A stretch of 64,000 nt of DNA. Source: Plotosus lineatus (Eukaryota > Chordata > Actinopteri > Siluriformes > Plotosidae). Made by a program: the position numbers and the translations under genes. The notes under the pieces are model-generated. The model was not told the DNA's origin and made no database searches. It saw nothing but the letters and a program-made list of their open reading frames with translations. The stretch is taken from positions 18,506,001 through 18,570,000 of the forward strand of contig CM045731.1 in NCBI GenBank assembly GCA_024760905.1, read 5' to 3'. Within the stretch, counting starts at the first letter, position 1. Each line of letters opens with the position of its first letter. This document shows positions 47,017 through 63,035 of the stretch, piece after piece.

Positions 47017-47040
47017 TTTAACCACGTGACTGACGTCAGC
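47008..47040 (-). promoter_or_regulatory. YY1-like, E-box and CRE motifs upstream of the ZSWIM-like exon
   Basis: Reading the minus strand: TGACGTCA (a perfect cAMP-response element, 47038-47031), then CACGTG (E-box, 47028-47023), then AAAATGGCGGC (YY1-type, spanning the start codon). Clustering of three consensus motifs within 35 bp, ending at a start codon, is typical of CpG-type housekeeping promoters. Confidence 0.55.
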
Positions 47041-47066
47041 CCGCGCATGTGCATGTTTATCCAAAG

Positions 47067-48168
47067 CAGTGATTCTCAAATAGTGCCCCCCCCGGGGGGG
47101 GCGTGTCTACGGGGGCGTTACCTCACGGAACATGTTTTTGTTTTGTTTTTTGCTGTACATCCACTACAGTAGGTGGCAGTGGCTCCCTCACTGTCCAAGT
47201 GTGCCCAGAGATAATGATCTCAATGGGATTTAATATGAAGTGAATACTGTACAGTAAACCCGCCATAGAAAATTTAACGGGGACGAAAAGAGGCGGAAAG
47301 AGCCACGAAAGTCTCCCGGAAGTGAAGTCGAGGATGTATGATGAAGCGGATGTAGTACTCGGTTTTACCGGTTTTAACTGTGCTGCGCTGAGAAACGAGT
47401 AAATACCGCTTGTGTTTACTGTGTCGAAAGGCAGCGGCCAGTATGAAGCCAAATAAATTCAGGCGTCACCTAAAGACGTCACACCCCGATCACGTGTTAA
47501 GCCGCTTGAGTTTTTTTTTTCTTTCAGCGAAAACACGCCGAATACGTATTAAAAACAACCCACCCGCTTTGTGTATGCCACTCCAGCAATCCAGCGAGCT
47601 TTGTTAGTATCATATAAGGTGGAGTACAAAACTGCTCAGTGCAGAAAACCCCACAGCAGAGCAGAGGAACTGATCCTACCTGCAGCAGACACGGTCTCCG
47701 TCGTGTTGGATGACGTCAACGCTGCAAGCTGTGCATTGGGAAACGTGCTCATTGTACCATTAATCTGGATTTACACATAAAAAAATAAAAAAAAATTAAT
47801 AATAATAATAATACAAATTGTTTTATTCATTTTAGTTTTGTATGTTAAAGCGTTTTATATGCAGTATTGTGCTCCTGAGTTAATATTGCTGATCAATTTG
47901 AATTTATTTACTTTTATTTTTCAGTATGGAATGGTTCAAATTGTTGGTCAAAAATGTTTACAGTTTAAATAAGGATATTTTTTTTAATTTCAGGAAAATT
48001 GATGCACTTTAATTCTTTTTTAAAGACTAAAAAATTGTTAATAAAGTTATTCTTTGTTGGAAGTTGATCTATATTTCTTCCTTTTTTATTCCATAATGTT
48101 AATTAAGATACAGTGTTATGCAGAGGATAACTGGGGTGGTGGTGGCAGAAAATAACTGAGAAGCACTG
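47067..48168 (+). mobile_element. hAT element with decayed transposase N-terminus
   Basis: The left end CAGTGATTCTCAAATAGTG and the right end CTGAGAAGCACTG are inverted repeats shared with 59448-60390. The plus strand encodes a BED-type finger (CLLCRKAAASMKPNKFRRHL then KTSHPDH) and SRAEELILPAA with frameshift, as in ZBED/SCAND3-like hAT transposases. The flanking octamers ATCCAAAG and CTCTAAAT agree only partly. The left end abuts the ZSWIM-like promoter (CRE within 30 bp). Confidence 0.7.
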
Positions 48169-48385
48169 CTCTAAATAAACACAAAAATATGTTCAAAACT
48201 GAAACATGTCATAAAAGGCAGTTTGGTGACATTCGGCGTTTCAAATTAAAAGTCCGAATAAACACTGGTTGGTTGAGAAGGGGAAGCCATCACACAATGC
48301 ATTATTTAAAATGACAAATAAATAATTCACATTTTTCCACTTTTTAAAAATATTTATTCGCTTATTAAAAATAAATAAATACTGG

Positions 48386-48710
48386 TGGCACGGTGGCGTA
48401 GTGGTTTAGCACTTCCGTATCACAACAAGAATGTCTGATTCCCAGCTCGGTCCTTTCTATGTGGAATTTTGCATGTTTGAGGGTTTCATCCGGGTACTCT
48501 GGTTTCCTCCCACAGTCTAAAAACATGCACAATCGGTAAACTGGCTGTTCCAAATCAGCCCCAGGTGTGTGTTGGCCCTGCGGTGGCCTGGTGAGCTGTC
48601 TACGGTGTACCTTGCCCTCGCCCAGAGTCGGCTGAGATGGGCACCAGCCTTCCTGTGACCCGAATTAATGATTAAGTGGTTCAGAAAATGAATAAATGGA
48701 TGGCTGGATG
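48386..48710 (+). mobile_element. tRNA-headed SINE with GAATG-type tail
   Basis: The head GGCACGGTGGCGTAGTGGTT is the same as at 6991. The 3' part GCCCTCGCCCAGAGTCGGCT and TTAATGATTAAGTGGTTCAG matches the tail of the other head type (31552, 34222). Confidence 0.75.
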
Positions 48711-48869
48711 AATAAAAATACATTGTCTTTTCACGGAACATCCATCCATTTGTCCAAAATTCATCCGCTTCAGGTCCAAGCATCTCAATCACAATGGCTT
48801 TGCAGGCGGGAAATAGTAATGTCTCTCCTACAGTGTGGGATTTTTTTTTTTTTTTGATTTAGCAACAAG

Positions 48870-51800
48870 TTTGCTTGTGCAAATGCATCCTTTGCAAATG
48901 CAAATGCAGCCATGAGGAATGCAGCCATGAGGCGGGAGGGGGGGGGGGGGGGCACTAACCAGTGTCTCTCCCCCTTATGCCGGTCCCAAGCCCGGATAAA
49001 TGCAGAGGGTTGCGACAGGAAGGGCATCCGGCGTAAAACTTCTGCCACATTTAAAAATGCAAATGATCAATACAGAATTCATACCGGATCGGTCGAGGCC
49101 TGGGTAAACAACGACCGCCATCAGTGTTGTCAACCAACAGGGTGCTGATGGAAATTGGACTACTGTTGGTCGAAGACGTCGAAGAAGGAGAGGCGGGAGG
49201 CGTGTCCGTAGGCAGAGAGAGAAGAGGAAATGCGTGAGCCTATGACTGAGAGTAGGGACTTTGAATGTTGGAACTATGCAAGGAAAAGATAGGGAGCTGG
49301 CCGACATGATGCAGAGGAGGAAGGTGGACATACTGTGTGTTCAGGAGACAAGGTGGAAAGGTAGCAAGGCTAGAAGCTTAGGAGCAGGGTTGAAACTGTT
49401 TTATAATGGTGTGGATGGGAAGAGAAATGGAGTAGGAGTCATCTTGAAGGAGGGGTTTGTCAGGAATGTTCTAGAAGTGAAAAGAGTGTCAGACAGAGTG
49501 ATGAGTCTCAAGTTAGAAATTGAAGGCGTGATGGTCAATGTTGTTAGTGCTTATGCCCCACAGACAGGATGTGAGCAAGAAGAGAAGGAGAGATTCTGGA
49601 GTGACTTAGATGAAGTGATGCAGAGTACCCCCAGAGGTGAAAGAGTGGTCATTGGGGCAGACTTCAATGGACATGTTGGTGCAGGCAACAGAGGGGATGA
49701 GGAAGTGATGGGCAGGTTTGGTATCCAGGACAGGAACACAGAAGGACAGATGTTGATAGATTTTACAAAAAGGATGGAAATGGCTGTGGTGAATACTTTC
49801 TTCAAGAAGAAACAGTAGCATAGGGTGACTTATGAAAGCGGAGGTAAGAGCACACAGGTAGACTACATCTTGTGTAGGCGATGTAATTTGAAGGAAGTCA
49901 GTGACTGCAAAGTAGTAGTGGGTGAGAGTGTTGCCAAACAGCATAGGATGGTGGTGTGCAGGATGACACATGGTGAGAAAGGTGAAAAAGGCAAAGGCAG
50001 AGCAGAAGACAAAGTGGTGGAAGCTGAAAAAGGAAGAGTGTTGTGTTGTCTTCAAGGAGGAGTTGAAACAGGCTTTGGGTAGTCAGGAAGTGCTTCCAGA
50101 GGACTGGACAACCACAGCCAATGTGATCAGGGAGACCGGTAGGAGAGTACTTGGTGTGTCCTCTGGAAGGAAAGTAGATAAGGAAACTTGGTGGTGGAAT
50201 GAGGAAGTGCAGGAGTGTGTACAAAAGAAGAGGTTAGCCAAGAAGAAGTGGGACATTGAGAGGACCGAAGAGAGTAAACAGGAGGACAGGGAGACACAGC
50301 GTAAGGCGAAGGTAGCAGTGTCAAAGGCCAAACAGAGGGCGTATGATGACTTGTATGATAGGTTGAACAGTAAGGAGGGAGAAAATGATCTATACAGGTT
50401 AGCACAGCAGTGAAATAGAGATGGGAAAGACGTGCAGCAAGTTAGAGTGATAAAGGACAGAGAGGGAACTCTATTGACTGATGACAGAAGTGTGCTGGGA
50501 AGATGGAAAGAGTACTTTGAAGAGCTGATGAATGAGGAAAATGAGAGAGAAAAAAGAGTAGAAGGGGTGACCGTTGAGGAGGAGGAAGTAGCAAAGATTA
50601 GTAAAGGAGAAGTGAGGAGGGCATTGAAGAGGATGAAGAGTGGAAAGGCAGTTGGCCCTGATGACATACCAGTTGAGGTATGGAAGTGTCTAGGGGAGGT
50701 AGCAGTAGATTTTCTGACAAGAATATTCAACAAGGTCTTAGAAAGTGAGCAGATGCCAGAGCAATGGAGGAGAAGTGTGCTTGTGCCCATTTTTAAGAAC
50801 AAGGGAGATGTGCAGAGTTGTGGCAACTACAGAGGGATAAAGTTGATGAGCCATACAATGAAGCTATGGGAAAGAATAGTGGAAGCAAGACTAAGGGCAG
50901 AGGTCAGCATTTGTGAACAACAGTTTGGTTTCATGCCAAGAAAGAGCACCACAGATGCAGTGTTTGCTTTGAGGATGTTAATAGAGAAGTACAGAGAAGG
51001 TCAGAAGGAGCTGCATTGTGCCTCTGTGGATCTGGAGAAAGCATATGACAGGGTGCCGAGAGAAGAACTGTGGTATTGTATGAGGAAGTCTGGAGTGACA
51101 GAGAAGTATGTTAGAGTGGTGCAGGACATGTATGAGAGATGTAAGACAGTGGTGAGGTGTGCTGTCGGTGTGACAGAAGAGTTCAAGGTGGAGGTGGGAC
51201 TGCATCAAGGGTCAGCTCTCAGCCCCTTCTTGTTTGCTATGGTGATGGACAGGCTGACAGACGAGGTTAGACAAGAATCTCCATGGACTATGATGTTTGC
51301 AGATGACATCGTGATCTGTAGTGAGAGCAGAGACCAAGTGGAGGAAAATCTAGAGAGGTGGAGGTATGCCCTGGAAAGGAGGGGATTGAAGGTTAGTCTT
51401 AGTAAGACAGAATACATGTGTGTGAAGGACAAGGACCCAAGAGGAACTTTGAGGTGACAGGGGGCAGAGATAAAGAAGGTGGAGGATTTTAAGTACTTAG
51501 GCTCAACAATCCAGAGCAATGGAGAGTGTGGAAAAGAGGTGAAGAAGCGCGTGCAGGCAGGTTGGAATGGATGGAGAAAAGTGTCCGGTGTGATGTGTGA
51601 TAGGAGAGTATCGGCAAGAATGAAGGGAAAAGTGTACAAGACGGTGATGAGGCCAGCAATGTTGTATGGTTTAGAGACCGTGGCCCTGGGGAAAAGACAG
51701 GAGTCAGAGTTGGAGGTAGCAGAGATGAAAATGTTGAGGTTCTCTTTGGGAGTAACGAGGATGGATAGGATCAGAAATGAGTACATCAGAGGGACAGCAC

Positions 51801-52081
51801 ATGTTAGATGTTTTGGAGACAAAGTCAGAGAGGCTAGATTGAGATGGTTTGGACATGTACAGAGGAGGGATAGTGAGTATATTGGTCGTAAGATGCTGAG
51901 GTTGGAACTACCAGGCAAAAGGCCCAGAGGAAGACCAAAGAGAAGATTTATGGATGCGGTGAAGGCGGACATGAAGGTCGTTGGAGTAAGAGTAGAAGAT
52001 GCGGAGGATAAGAAGAGATGGAGGCAGATCATTTGCTGTGGCGACCCCTGAAGGGAACAGCCGAAAGGAAAAGAAGAAGAT
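48870..52081 (+). mobile_element. RTE-like LINE, near full length but inactivated
   Basis: After an untranslated leader, an apurinic-type endonuclease begins at 49261 (VDILCVQETRWKG, VVNVVSAYAPQTG, VVIGADFNGHVG), stopping at a TAG at 49816. The frame continues after the stop and again after a frameshift near 49970. The reverse transcriptase follows (50432-51457: [70 protein letters not shown]) with stops at 50411 and 51455, then the C-terminal part (51479-52051). The 3' end GAACAGCCGAAAGGAAAAG with AAGAAG is typical of the RTE clade. A flanking duplication GATTTAGCAACA-GTTTG (48857; 52080) suggests target-primed insertion. Not active. Confidence 0.88.
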
Positions 52082-52089
52082 TTAGCAAC

Positions 52090-52730
52090 AGGTTTGGCAA
52101 CGTGGTAGCTAGTTTTCAGGGCACTCTAATTTACCTTTGTGGTGTCTCCATGTGTTCACTCAAGTGAACAAAATAGTCCACATTCTTGTTCTGAAGCGAA
52201 GGGTGTTTTGTTTGGAGATGGCGTTTATGCTTACTTGGCACCATACCATTGTTGGATCGCCTTTCATCACACACCAGGCACAATAGTGTCGGTATAGCTT
52301 CATCTCTGGTAAAGGTGAATCCAAATGACAGATAGCTTTCGTTGTATTGCCTCACGCGAGAGGCTTTGCTCGACTTCACAGTCTTTGCTTTCTTTTGCCT
52401 TCCACCCATAATAGACCCTTCATCTGGGTCTGAATTTTGTCCAGGGTCCAGTTTGGAGTTGGCATTATTCCTTTTCAAAAACTTTTCCATCACGGTCACC
52501 ATTTTGTCTTGCTAATCACCGCCACCTACCACCATCCACCCATTACTAGTCCTCTGGTTTCAAACTAAAAAGCAGTCAACAACTAACTACTGTACCTGTT
52601 TCTGCCTACAGTCGAAGAATATTTATTACGTTATTTTAGACCAAATAGGCGAAATTGGATAATTTCCCACGGCACACCTGGCTATATTTCACGGAACACT
52701 GGTATGTCATGGCACAGTGCTTGAAAAACA
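52090..52730 (-). mobile_element. hAT element: N-terminal transposase fragment
   Basis: A minus-strand frame from 52502 encodes basic and acidic stretches, then [19 protein letters not shown] and a BED-type finger [20 protein letters not shown] with HLQTKHPS. This is the N-terminus of ZBED5/SCAND3-like hAT transposases. It ends CAGTGTTTTTCAAGCACTG at 52730 reading leftward. The C-terminal part is missing; the left side abuts the LINE. Confidence 0.75.
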
Positions 52731-53087
52731 CTGGCCTAAATGCATAACCCTACAGGGGTCACAGTGACCAATAATCAATCAACTATGGCTGAAGGAGGGG
52801 TGCACCCTGAACAGCTGTACAATCCATCGCAGGACCAGCACATGCAACTATTCACATTTACACCTATGGGTAAACTTGAAACAGCTAGTTGGGTTAATGT
52901 TCATGTCTTTGGACTGTGGGAGGAAACCCACACTAGCCTGGAAAGATCATGCAAACTCTACCTTCGATGAGCCCAGGACTCAAACCCTGGACCTTCTCGC
53001 TGTGAGGCATGGTCTGCTGGTCTGAGAAAATATCATTTGTGGACATGTGACAATCAAACCGATGTTTATTTCTTTAAAAAAATACTA

Positions 53088-53962
53088 CAGACGCTCCCCG
53101 ACTTGCGTTCATTCGTTTTACCCCCCCAAGTGTCAACTTTTCAGTTTAGATGTACCTACGTAATACGCTGACGTAATACGCTGACGTAATGACGCTGCGT
53201 CCATTGCTTACAAACGACAGACTGAACATGCCCCTCCATCTTCCCAGTTCAGTTCAGTTTTATATAAAATTTATATATAGCGTGTTACCCTTGTGTTAAG
53301 ACGTCGTCTCTGTGATCTTTGTGTTTACACTGTTTTGCGGACTTTTGTAACCCTAAGCAAATATGGTTGGTCAGAAGCGTAAGCCTACTAGCATGGGTGC
53401 AAGTCTCATACACAGAGATGAATTAACTATCTGCTCAGATCGGCACAATCTACCATGCATACTCAGTTAAGCAAAGGGAGTTGTAAAATGAATGAAAACC
53501 CGAATCCAGGAAAGAACTCTCCGCTCCGTGATTCACATCAGTGCAGGCTGTGTTCTAAACGAGTTCAATGGCACCCTTGCACACTTGAAAGCCCGGAAAT
53601 CCTTATAACCCACAACAAGTACACTACTTTTGCAAGTACACTACTTTCGGTATTGAGTGTCTCATATATTGTCAGCGTTGAACGGCTGTTTTAAGCTTCA
53701 TGTAAAGTGACCCCAGTCTAAATAAGTGACTTATTTGAAAATAATGTTGATATTAATTTATGTATTTGATATTATTTTACAATGTCATGTTTATAATAAT
53801 TGATTTAGGGGTGTATTGAAATACGGTAATGGTATTTATGGATGTATAGTACAGTTTGAGCGTCATACGTCACGTTATACGTCACTGTAACAACTTACGT
53901 TCACTTTTAACTTACGTTCGGCCATCCGGAACCAATTAAAAACGTAAGTCGGGGAGCGTCTG
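53088..53962. mobile_element. Tigger/pogo-like element (family E), complete
   Basis: Termini CAGACGCTCCCCGACTTGCG and AAGTCGGGGAGCGTCTG with TA at both sides. Length 875 bp. Close to the copy at 22013-22936, with an interior short repeat (ACACTACTTTCGG region) and an extra copy of GCTGACGTAATACGCTGACG. Confidence 0.83.
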
Positions 53963-53964
53963 TA

Positions 53965-55990
53965 TAAAGTTGACTGATGGATTATGATGTTCACGAAGTA
54001 TTAAAAAAAACAAACAAACCGTGTTTCAGTAGCTTAATGGTTAAGACATTACACCAAGGTAAATTTTTTGAGTTCAGTTTATTTTTTTTAGTGTAAAATC
54101 TCAAACACTTTGGTCAGACTGATTTGTAACCAAAATTTGAATGTACTTTTTCATGTATATTTGTCCAAAATATAAAAGTTTTGATGGCAAAAATTTTTAA
54201 GAGTACATTTTTAAAAATTATAATTATACGAATAATTATAATAGTACCAAAAAAAAATTTAACCTCATTCCAGCGTAATGTGTGTTCTACATACAGTATA
54301 CTTTTCTATATCACAGTAAAATCACAAATTATTACACCTTTAAATCCATGTTTTGTTTTTATGTAGATTTAATTGAGAGGTGCAAAATAAACTTTTCATA
54401 TTTCACAACAGTAGAAAACCATTTCACAAAAAAGGTAAAGAATTATAATTTGGTCAATAATAAAAAATACATTTGATCTTTTGTTTTCTATGTAAATCAC
54501 AAACACCTTTGTTAACCCTGTTAAAAAAAAAAAAAAAAAAAAGTAAAATCACAGTGAGAAATGTATAGTAAATTACAGTGGATCTTAAAAGTTTTGTACC
54601 ATCAATTATTTTATAGCATTCAAATATTTTCTATATTTTGGCTACAAGTAGATAAAAGGAACCCAGTTACACAAATGAAACAAAAATATTGCACTTGGTC
54701 ATTTATTTATTCAAGGAAAATTATTTAGAGTTACAGAAGAGCTTTCAAATACCACTGTATATATAACAATTTCGAAACCATCATAAATCCCCAATAAAGA
54801 AAAGATTTATTCACATTCAATATTTCTGCATAAAGAGCAGATATACTGAATTTATTTCAAGACCCTTAGAATCTGGTGCTCCTTTAAAAACCCATAATAC
54901 CACATACTGTATACTCTTAGTCTAAACAAAACAATGTTACGGTGATTATAATTTTTTAATTAAACAGTTTGGACGAACCAAGGTAGAGAAGAATCCCATA
55001 TTCATGATCCCCTTTTTGCAATTTCTGCTGAAATATCCTCACATCAATCCCTCAAACTCAAACCGTAAAAGTATCTCCCAATGTGATCAGATTTAAATGA
55101 TAATTTGTACGTATGTCCCCTGAAAGTATCGGGTGGAACAGACCTCTATCAGATTTAAAGACAGGCTACCTTACACACATAGTAATCCCCAATTAATTCA
55201 TACTGTAACAGATGTGTATAAATTTAGATTGAAAGAGTTAGCAAACACATTCTTGACTTTCAAGTTACTTAAAGTAATGCAAGAGCTGTATTGCTGAAGA
55301 TCAAAACAGGATACAAATCATCTACAATGCTCTCCATAATTATTGGCAACCCTTGTAAAGATTTTATTTATTTTGGGGGCCTTTTTGGAAATGTAGATTC
55401 AGAACAGACTGGGGGTAATTTTGAGAACCCAGAAATATTTATATATGTTTGAATTGTATGTCAAAGAGTTCATGGTATATTTTTAGTAGTTCAGTTAATG
55501 TAAAGGATAAATCAAGTGTTTTTATAAGACCTGTGCACCGTAACACGTCCATATCAACAATATTTCTAATGAATTAATGTTTCTTCGTAAGGAAAAATAG
55601 AATATATGAATGAGTCCGTTACCATATATTGAAGAGGAAATCACTTTATGTGCAATATACGATGTCTGTGCATGTACTATACAACTACTACACTCAGTAA
55701 ACCTGCTAACATCATTCCAGTGATCAGCGATGTCAAATTCTTGAATCTGATTGGTCAGACTCTACCCGATTCCGATTGATTTATGTTCTAAAACTACACT
55801 CAGCAGGTCCCATGTTTATAAAACTTCATCCGTTATTTTACTGTATTACCTTTCGAGTGAGCCACGCGGAAAGTACTGTGACATGCCGATTTTTGTCCTG
55901 CAAGAAATTGTGTATGTCTGTCCAGAGTTCACAAGAGCACTTGGTTCTAGTAAGCCATTACTCTTCAGAAGAACTATATGAGAGATTGAG
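53965..55990. other. AT-rich intergenic stretch
   Basis: No gene, RNA or complete mobile element recognised. A-runs (54520-54545) and simple AT-rich sequence only; the open frames here are short and show no domain. Confidence 0.45.
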
Positions 55991-55991
55991 A

Positions 55992-56040
55992 TTTCCTTTC
56001 GGCTTTTTCCCTTTCTCAGGAATCGCCACAGCGAATGAGC
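55992..56040 (-). mobile_element. Orphan RTE/SINE-type 3' tail
   Basis: TTTCCTTTCGGCTTTTTCCC with CAGGAATCGCCACAGCGAAT equals the tail of the SINE at 62643 and the 3' end of the RTE LINE. No SINE or LINE body is attached. Confidence 0.55.
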
Positions 56041-56044
56041 TAGA

Positions 56045-57436
56045 GAGGTTTTGCAGTCACGTGACCGCCGAGTAGCTGCCGCCATATTGGGGTGAAAACA
56101 AACGTGTACTTACTTTGGAGGTGCCAGTTTTTAAATGTGGTAGATTATATAAATATGAATGTCGACAGCTGTAATACAATCCCAATGCTTTCCGAGCTCC
56201 CAGGTAATTATGATAATGATCATAAATGACAGTATATTCAAAATCTACGGTTATCAGGGCTAACAAATGACCCATACGTTTTGCCCGATGGTTTGTTTGT
56301 TAACTGCATGGATGAAGCAACAGACAGGATACTTGGTTTAACATACCCAGATGTAACATACGCTTCCCAAATTTAACGGTAACAGTAACGGTAACGGTAA
56401 GTGTTTAATTCGTGTTATAACACACAACAAAACTTGCCGTTTTCCACTTTACTTCTTTAGTCCCATAATGCATTTCAGAACAGGAATATACCAAGTTCCG
56501 GGGGGGGGGGGGGGGTATCATTACCAATGAAACTACTCACAAAAAAACTGAAAAGTTTCAAAGGGCTTAGAGTTTAGCAATCACTGTTATTGATTACTCC
56601 CCCCGGAACTTGGTACATTCTGGTTCTGTAATGCATTGTGGGATTAAACAAGTGAAGCGGAAACCAAAGAACAACATGTTTTTTGTGTGTGTTAGAACAC
56701 CTACTGTATTAAAGACTTAAAGTTCAATCTGGGAAGCGTATGAGTATTTTTTTCTGGATGGGTTTCGGCACTTCGCGAGCATATTATACCCAGTAAAGCC
56801 TCTAATATCGCCCATGGCAAGCTGTGTGAGGACACCAAAGTATTAATCATGGCAAAGGTAATTATCACTCACTTTTTTTTATAATTTTGCCTACATTATA
56901 TATTAAGCACAAACATGTGCATCTAACTCTATGAAGTATTATAATAGTTATATTATATATACTGTACATGTTATAATAAAGACTAAATAGCATTTTAGCT
57001 GCCCTCATCTTATAAATGGACACCAGATATACAGTTAAATAGAATCAAACTGTGGTTAAGACAATAAATAATATATATCTACTGATAAAAATTACTTACC
57101 TCCTACAAAATGTTCGCTACATACACGACTGGTAGGAGCTGGTCGCCAATCTTTACTTTTGTTGTAGGTATCAGCTCTTTTCAAAGCAGAAATCCATTTC
57201 TCTCATCGGGCCTTATTAGCAGGAAATCTATGATATTTAACACCTGCTTTCTTTCTTCTATAATTTGTACAGCCGACAGTAACACAGTTGACTATCATTT
57301 TGCGCTTGTTTAATAAATAAATGAAGTATTAAACCCTTACACATGCGTGTGCTACTGTGTTGGGACCGAAATGAATGGTTTGTTTTCACCCCAATATGGC
57401 GGGATGACGTATGCATGACGTCAGCTGCAAAACCTC
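56045..57436. mobile_element. Inverted-repeat DNA element carrying a THAP exon
   Basis: Both ends read GAGGTTTTGCAG and, after a variable 20 to 30 bp, share a core of CCGCCATATTGGGGTGAAAA on opposite strands (56077 and about 57402). The right half encodes a THAP zinc finger on the minus strand (57298-57100). The left half has an open plus-strand stretch (LPDGLFVNCMDEATDRI). THAP domains occur in P-element-like and Kolobok transposases (established); whether this belongs to either is not settled because I see neither a catalytic domain nor a clear target duplication. Confidence 0.65.
57100..57298 (-). pseudogene. THAP zinc-finger exon with one premature stop
   Basis: From ATG at 57298 the frame reads MIVNCVTVGCTNYRRKKAGV, then KYHRFPANKAR, an in-frame TGA (codon 32), EKWISALKRADTY and SRVCSEHFVGG, ending at the donor G|GTAAGT. 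Cys5, Cys10, and C-x2-H near the end give the C2-CH zinc site of a THAP domain, with FPANK and W conserved. The stop makes this copy non-functional. It is an exon inside the element 56045-57436. Confidence 0.78.
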
Positions 57437-57439
57437 TAT

Positions 57440-58300
57440 ATATTATGTTATTATTACTAGACATCTGATGCTTATGGAAATTGTACTAAAGTAAAACAAT
57501 ATTATGATAGTTATTGCATTTACATAAACAAACTTTCCATGAGAGCTTACAGAAATTGTACCAAATTGGGATTGATTGGTGAAGCGAACACACATGTCCA
57601 CTGATTTTTGTGTGTGTGTTAAGGGTACTCGGACACATGCATGTGTTTTCTAACTTGAGTACGACGGTGAATTTCAAATGATCTAATTAGATCCCAGCAT
57701 TAGATCTATTGGAAGGGTCCGGTCTGTGTAGCGTAAATGTAATGACTAACCTGACTGTAAGCTTGTGGGTAATGTACTAAAGAAAAGTTAAAGCAGGCTG
57801 GTCTGACGCCGGGATCTAATTAGATAATTTGAAGTTCAAGTTAGACGGAGCATGCGTAGGTCTGAGTGTTTGTAACACATGAACATGTGTAGTCGCTTCA
57901 CCAGTCATTTCTATCATTAAACTCAAACAAGGGTTTATACGGTGGACCTTTCTTCATTGATGATTAACATTGCTGTAATGAGTCTCCAGTTTAAGTACTT
58001 AGTAACACGCAGTTAAAGTTGTCCCTAGTGTTAAACAGGAATAAATTAAGATTCAAAAACATTCCATTTCATACTGCTCTAAATGTGATCATTTGCTCAT
58101 GTTATTAATTTTGGTTCTTCTGTGCCAAATAAAAGTAGAAAAGCATTTCAGGATGTGCTGTTTATAAATAAATAATTAGACTTTGAGTCAAACCGTATCA
58201 TATCACCCTGCTTTTCCAGTATGTTCAGTACCCTTGAGTGCCGTTGGTCTAATATTTGTGATGAAAATGGTATACGGCCTTGCCCAAGAAATGGTAGCAT
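57440..58300. other. Intergenic stretch downstream of gfus
   Basis: No gene recognised. Two short inverted-looking segments near 57670 and 57810 (GATCTAATTAGAT core) suggest a decayed mobile element, but the ends cannot be set. Confidence 0.35.
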
Positions 58301-58312
58301 TCTTCAGGATCC

Positions 58313-62566
<4,254 letters not shown>

Positions 62567-62642
62567 TTAATATGATCTTCCTCGTGTATATAGATCTGTT
62601 TTTCCACTAAATCGTGGTTACAAAAGTTTTTAAATGTCTTGT

Positions 62643-62993
62643 CTTCCTTTCGGCTTTTTCCATTTTACTCAGGAGTCGCCACAGCGAATCATCTGATTCG
62701 CACATTTTGATTTGGCAGAGGTTTTTACGTCGGATGCCCTTCCTGTCACAACCCTTTTAGCAAGGGACAGAAACACGCTGACGACTTTGCAGCTACTCTT
62801 TACGAAAGTCAGCAATTGTTCTTTTACATGCTTCACACCATAGACAGTGAGAGACATGGCCCGCCTTTGATAACCCAGTTAGCCGCACTGGGGGGGACAG
62901 TGACAACCTTGTGGAGAGTGGGACTCGAACCCCCAACCTTTGGATCAGTGATCCAGCGCCCTATACCACGAGACCACCACTGCCCTCACAAAA
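62643..62993 (-). mobile_element. tRNA-headed SINE with RTE-LINE-type tail, best copy
   Basis: Minus orientation: B-box-like GGTTGGGGGTTCGAGTCCCA, body GTCTCTCACTGTCTATGGTG, segment GTGACAGGAAGGGCATCCGA and the 3' end TCGCTGTGGCGACTCCTGAG plus GCCGAAAGGAAG. The segment matches the RTE LINE leader near 49014; the end matches the RTE 3' terminus near 52045. Confidence 0.8.
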
Positions 62994-63035
62994 GTTCTTA
63001 AATGAAGCTACAATATACTATAACTTCACTTATAC

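Noticed and set aside
50083..52032. Minus-strand frames of 247 and 275 residues
   Set aside because: Antisense of the RTE LINE, the same artefact as above.
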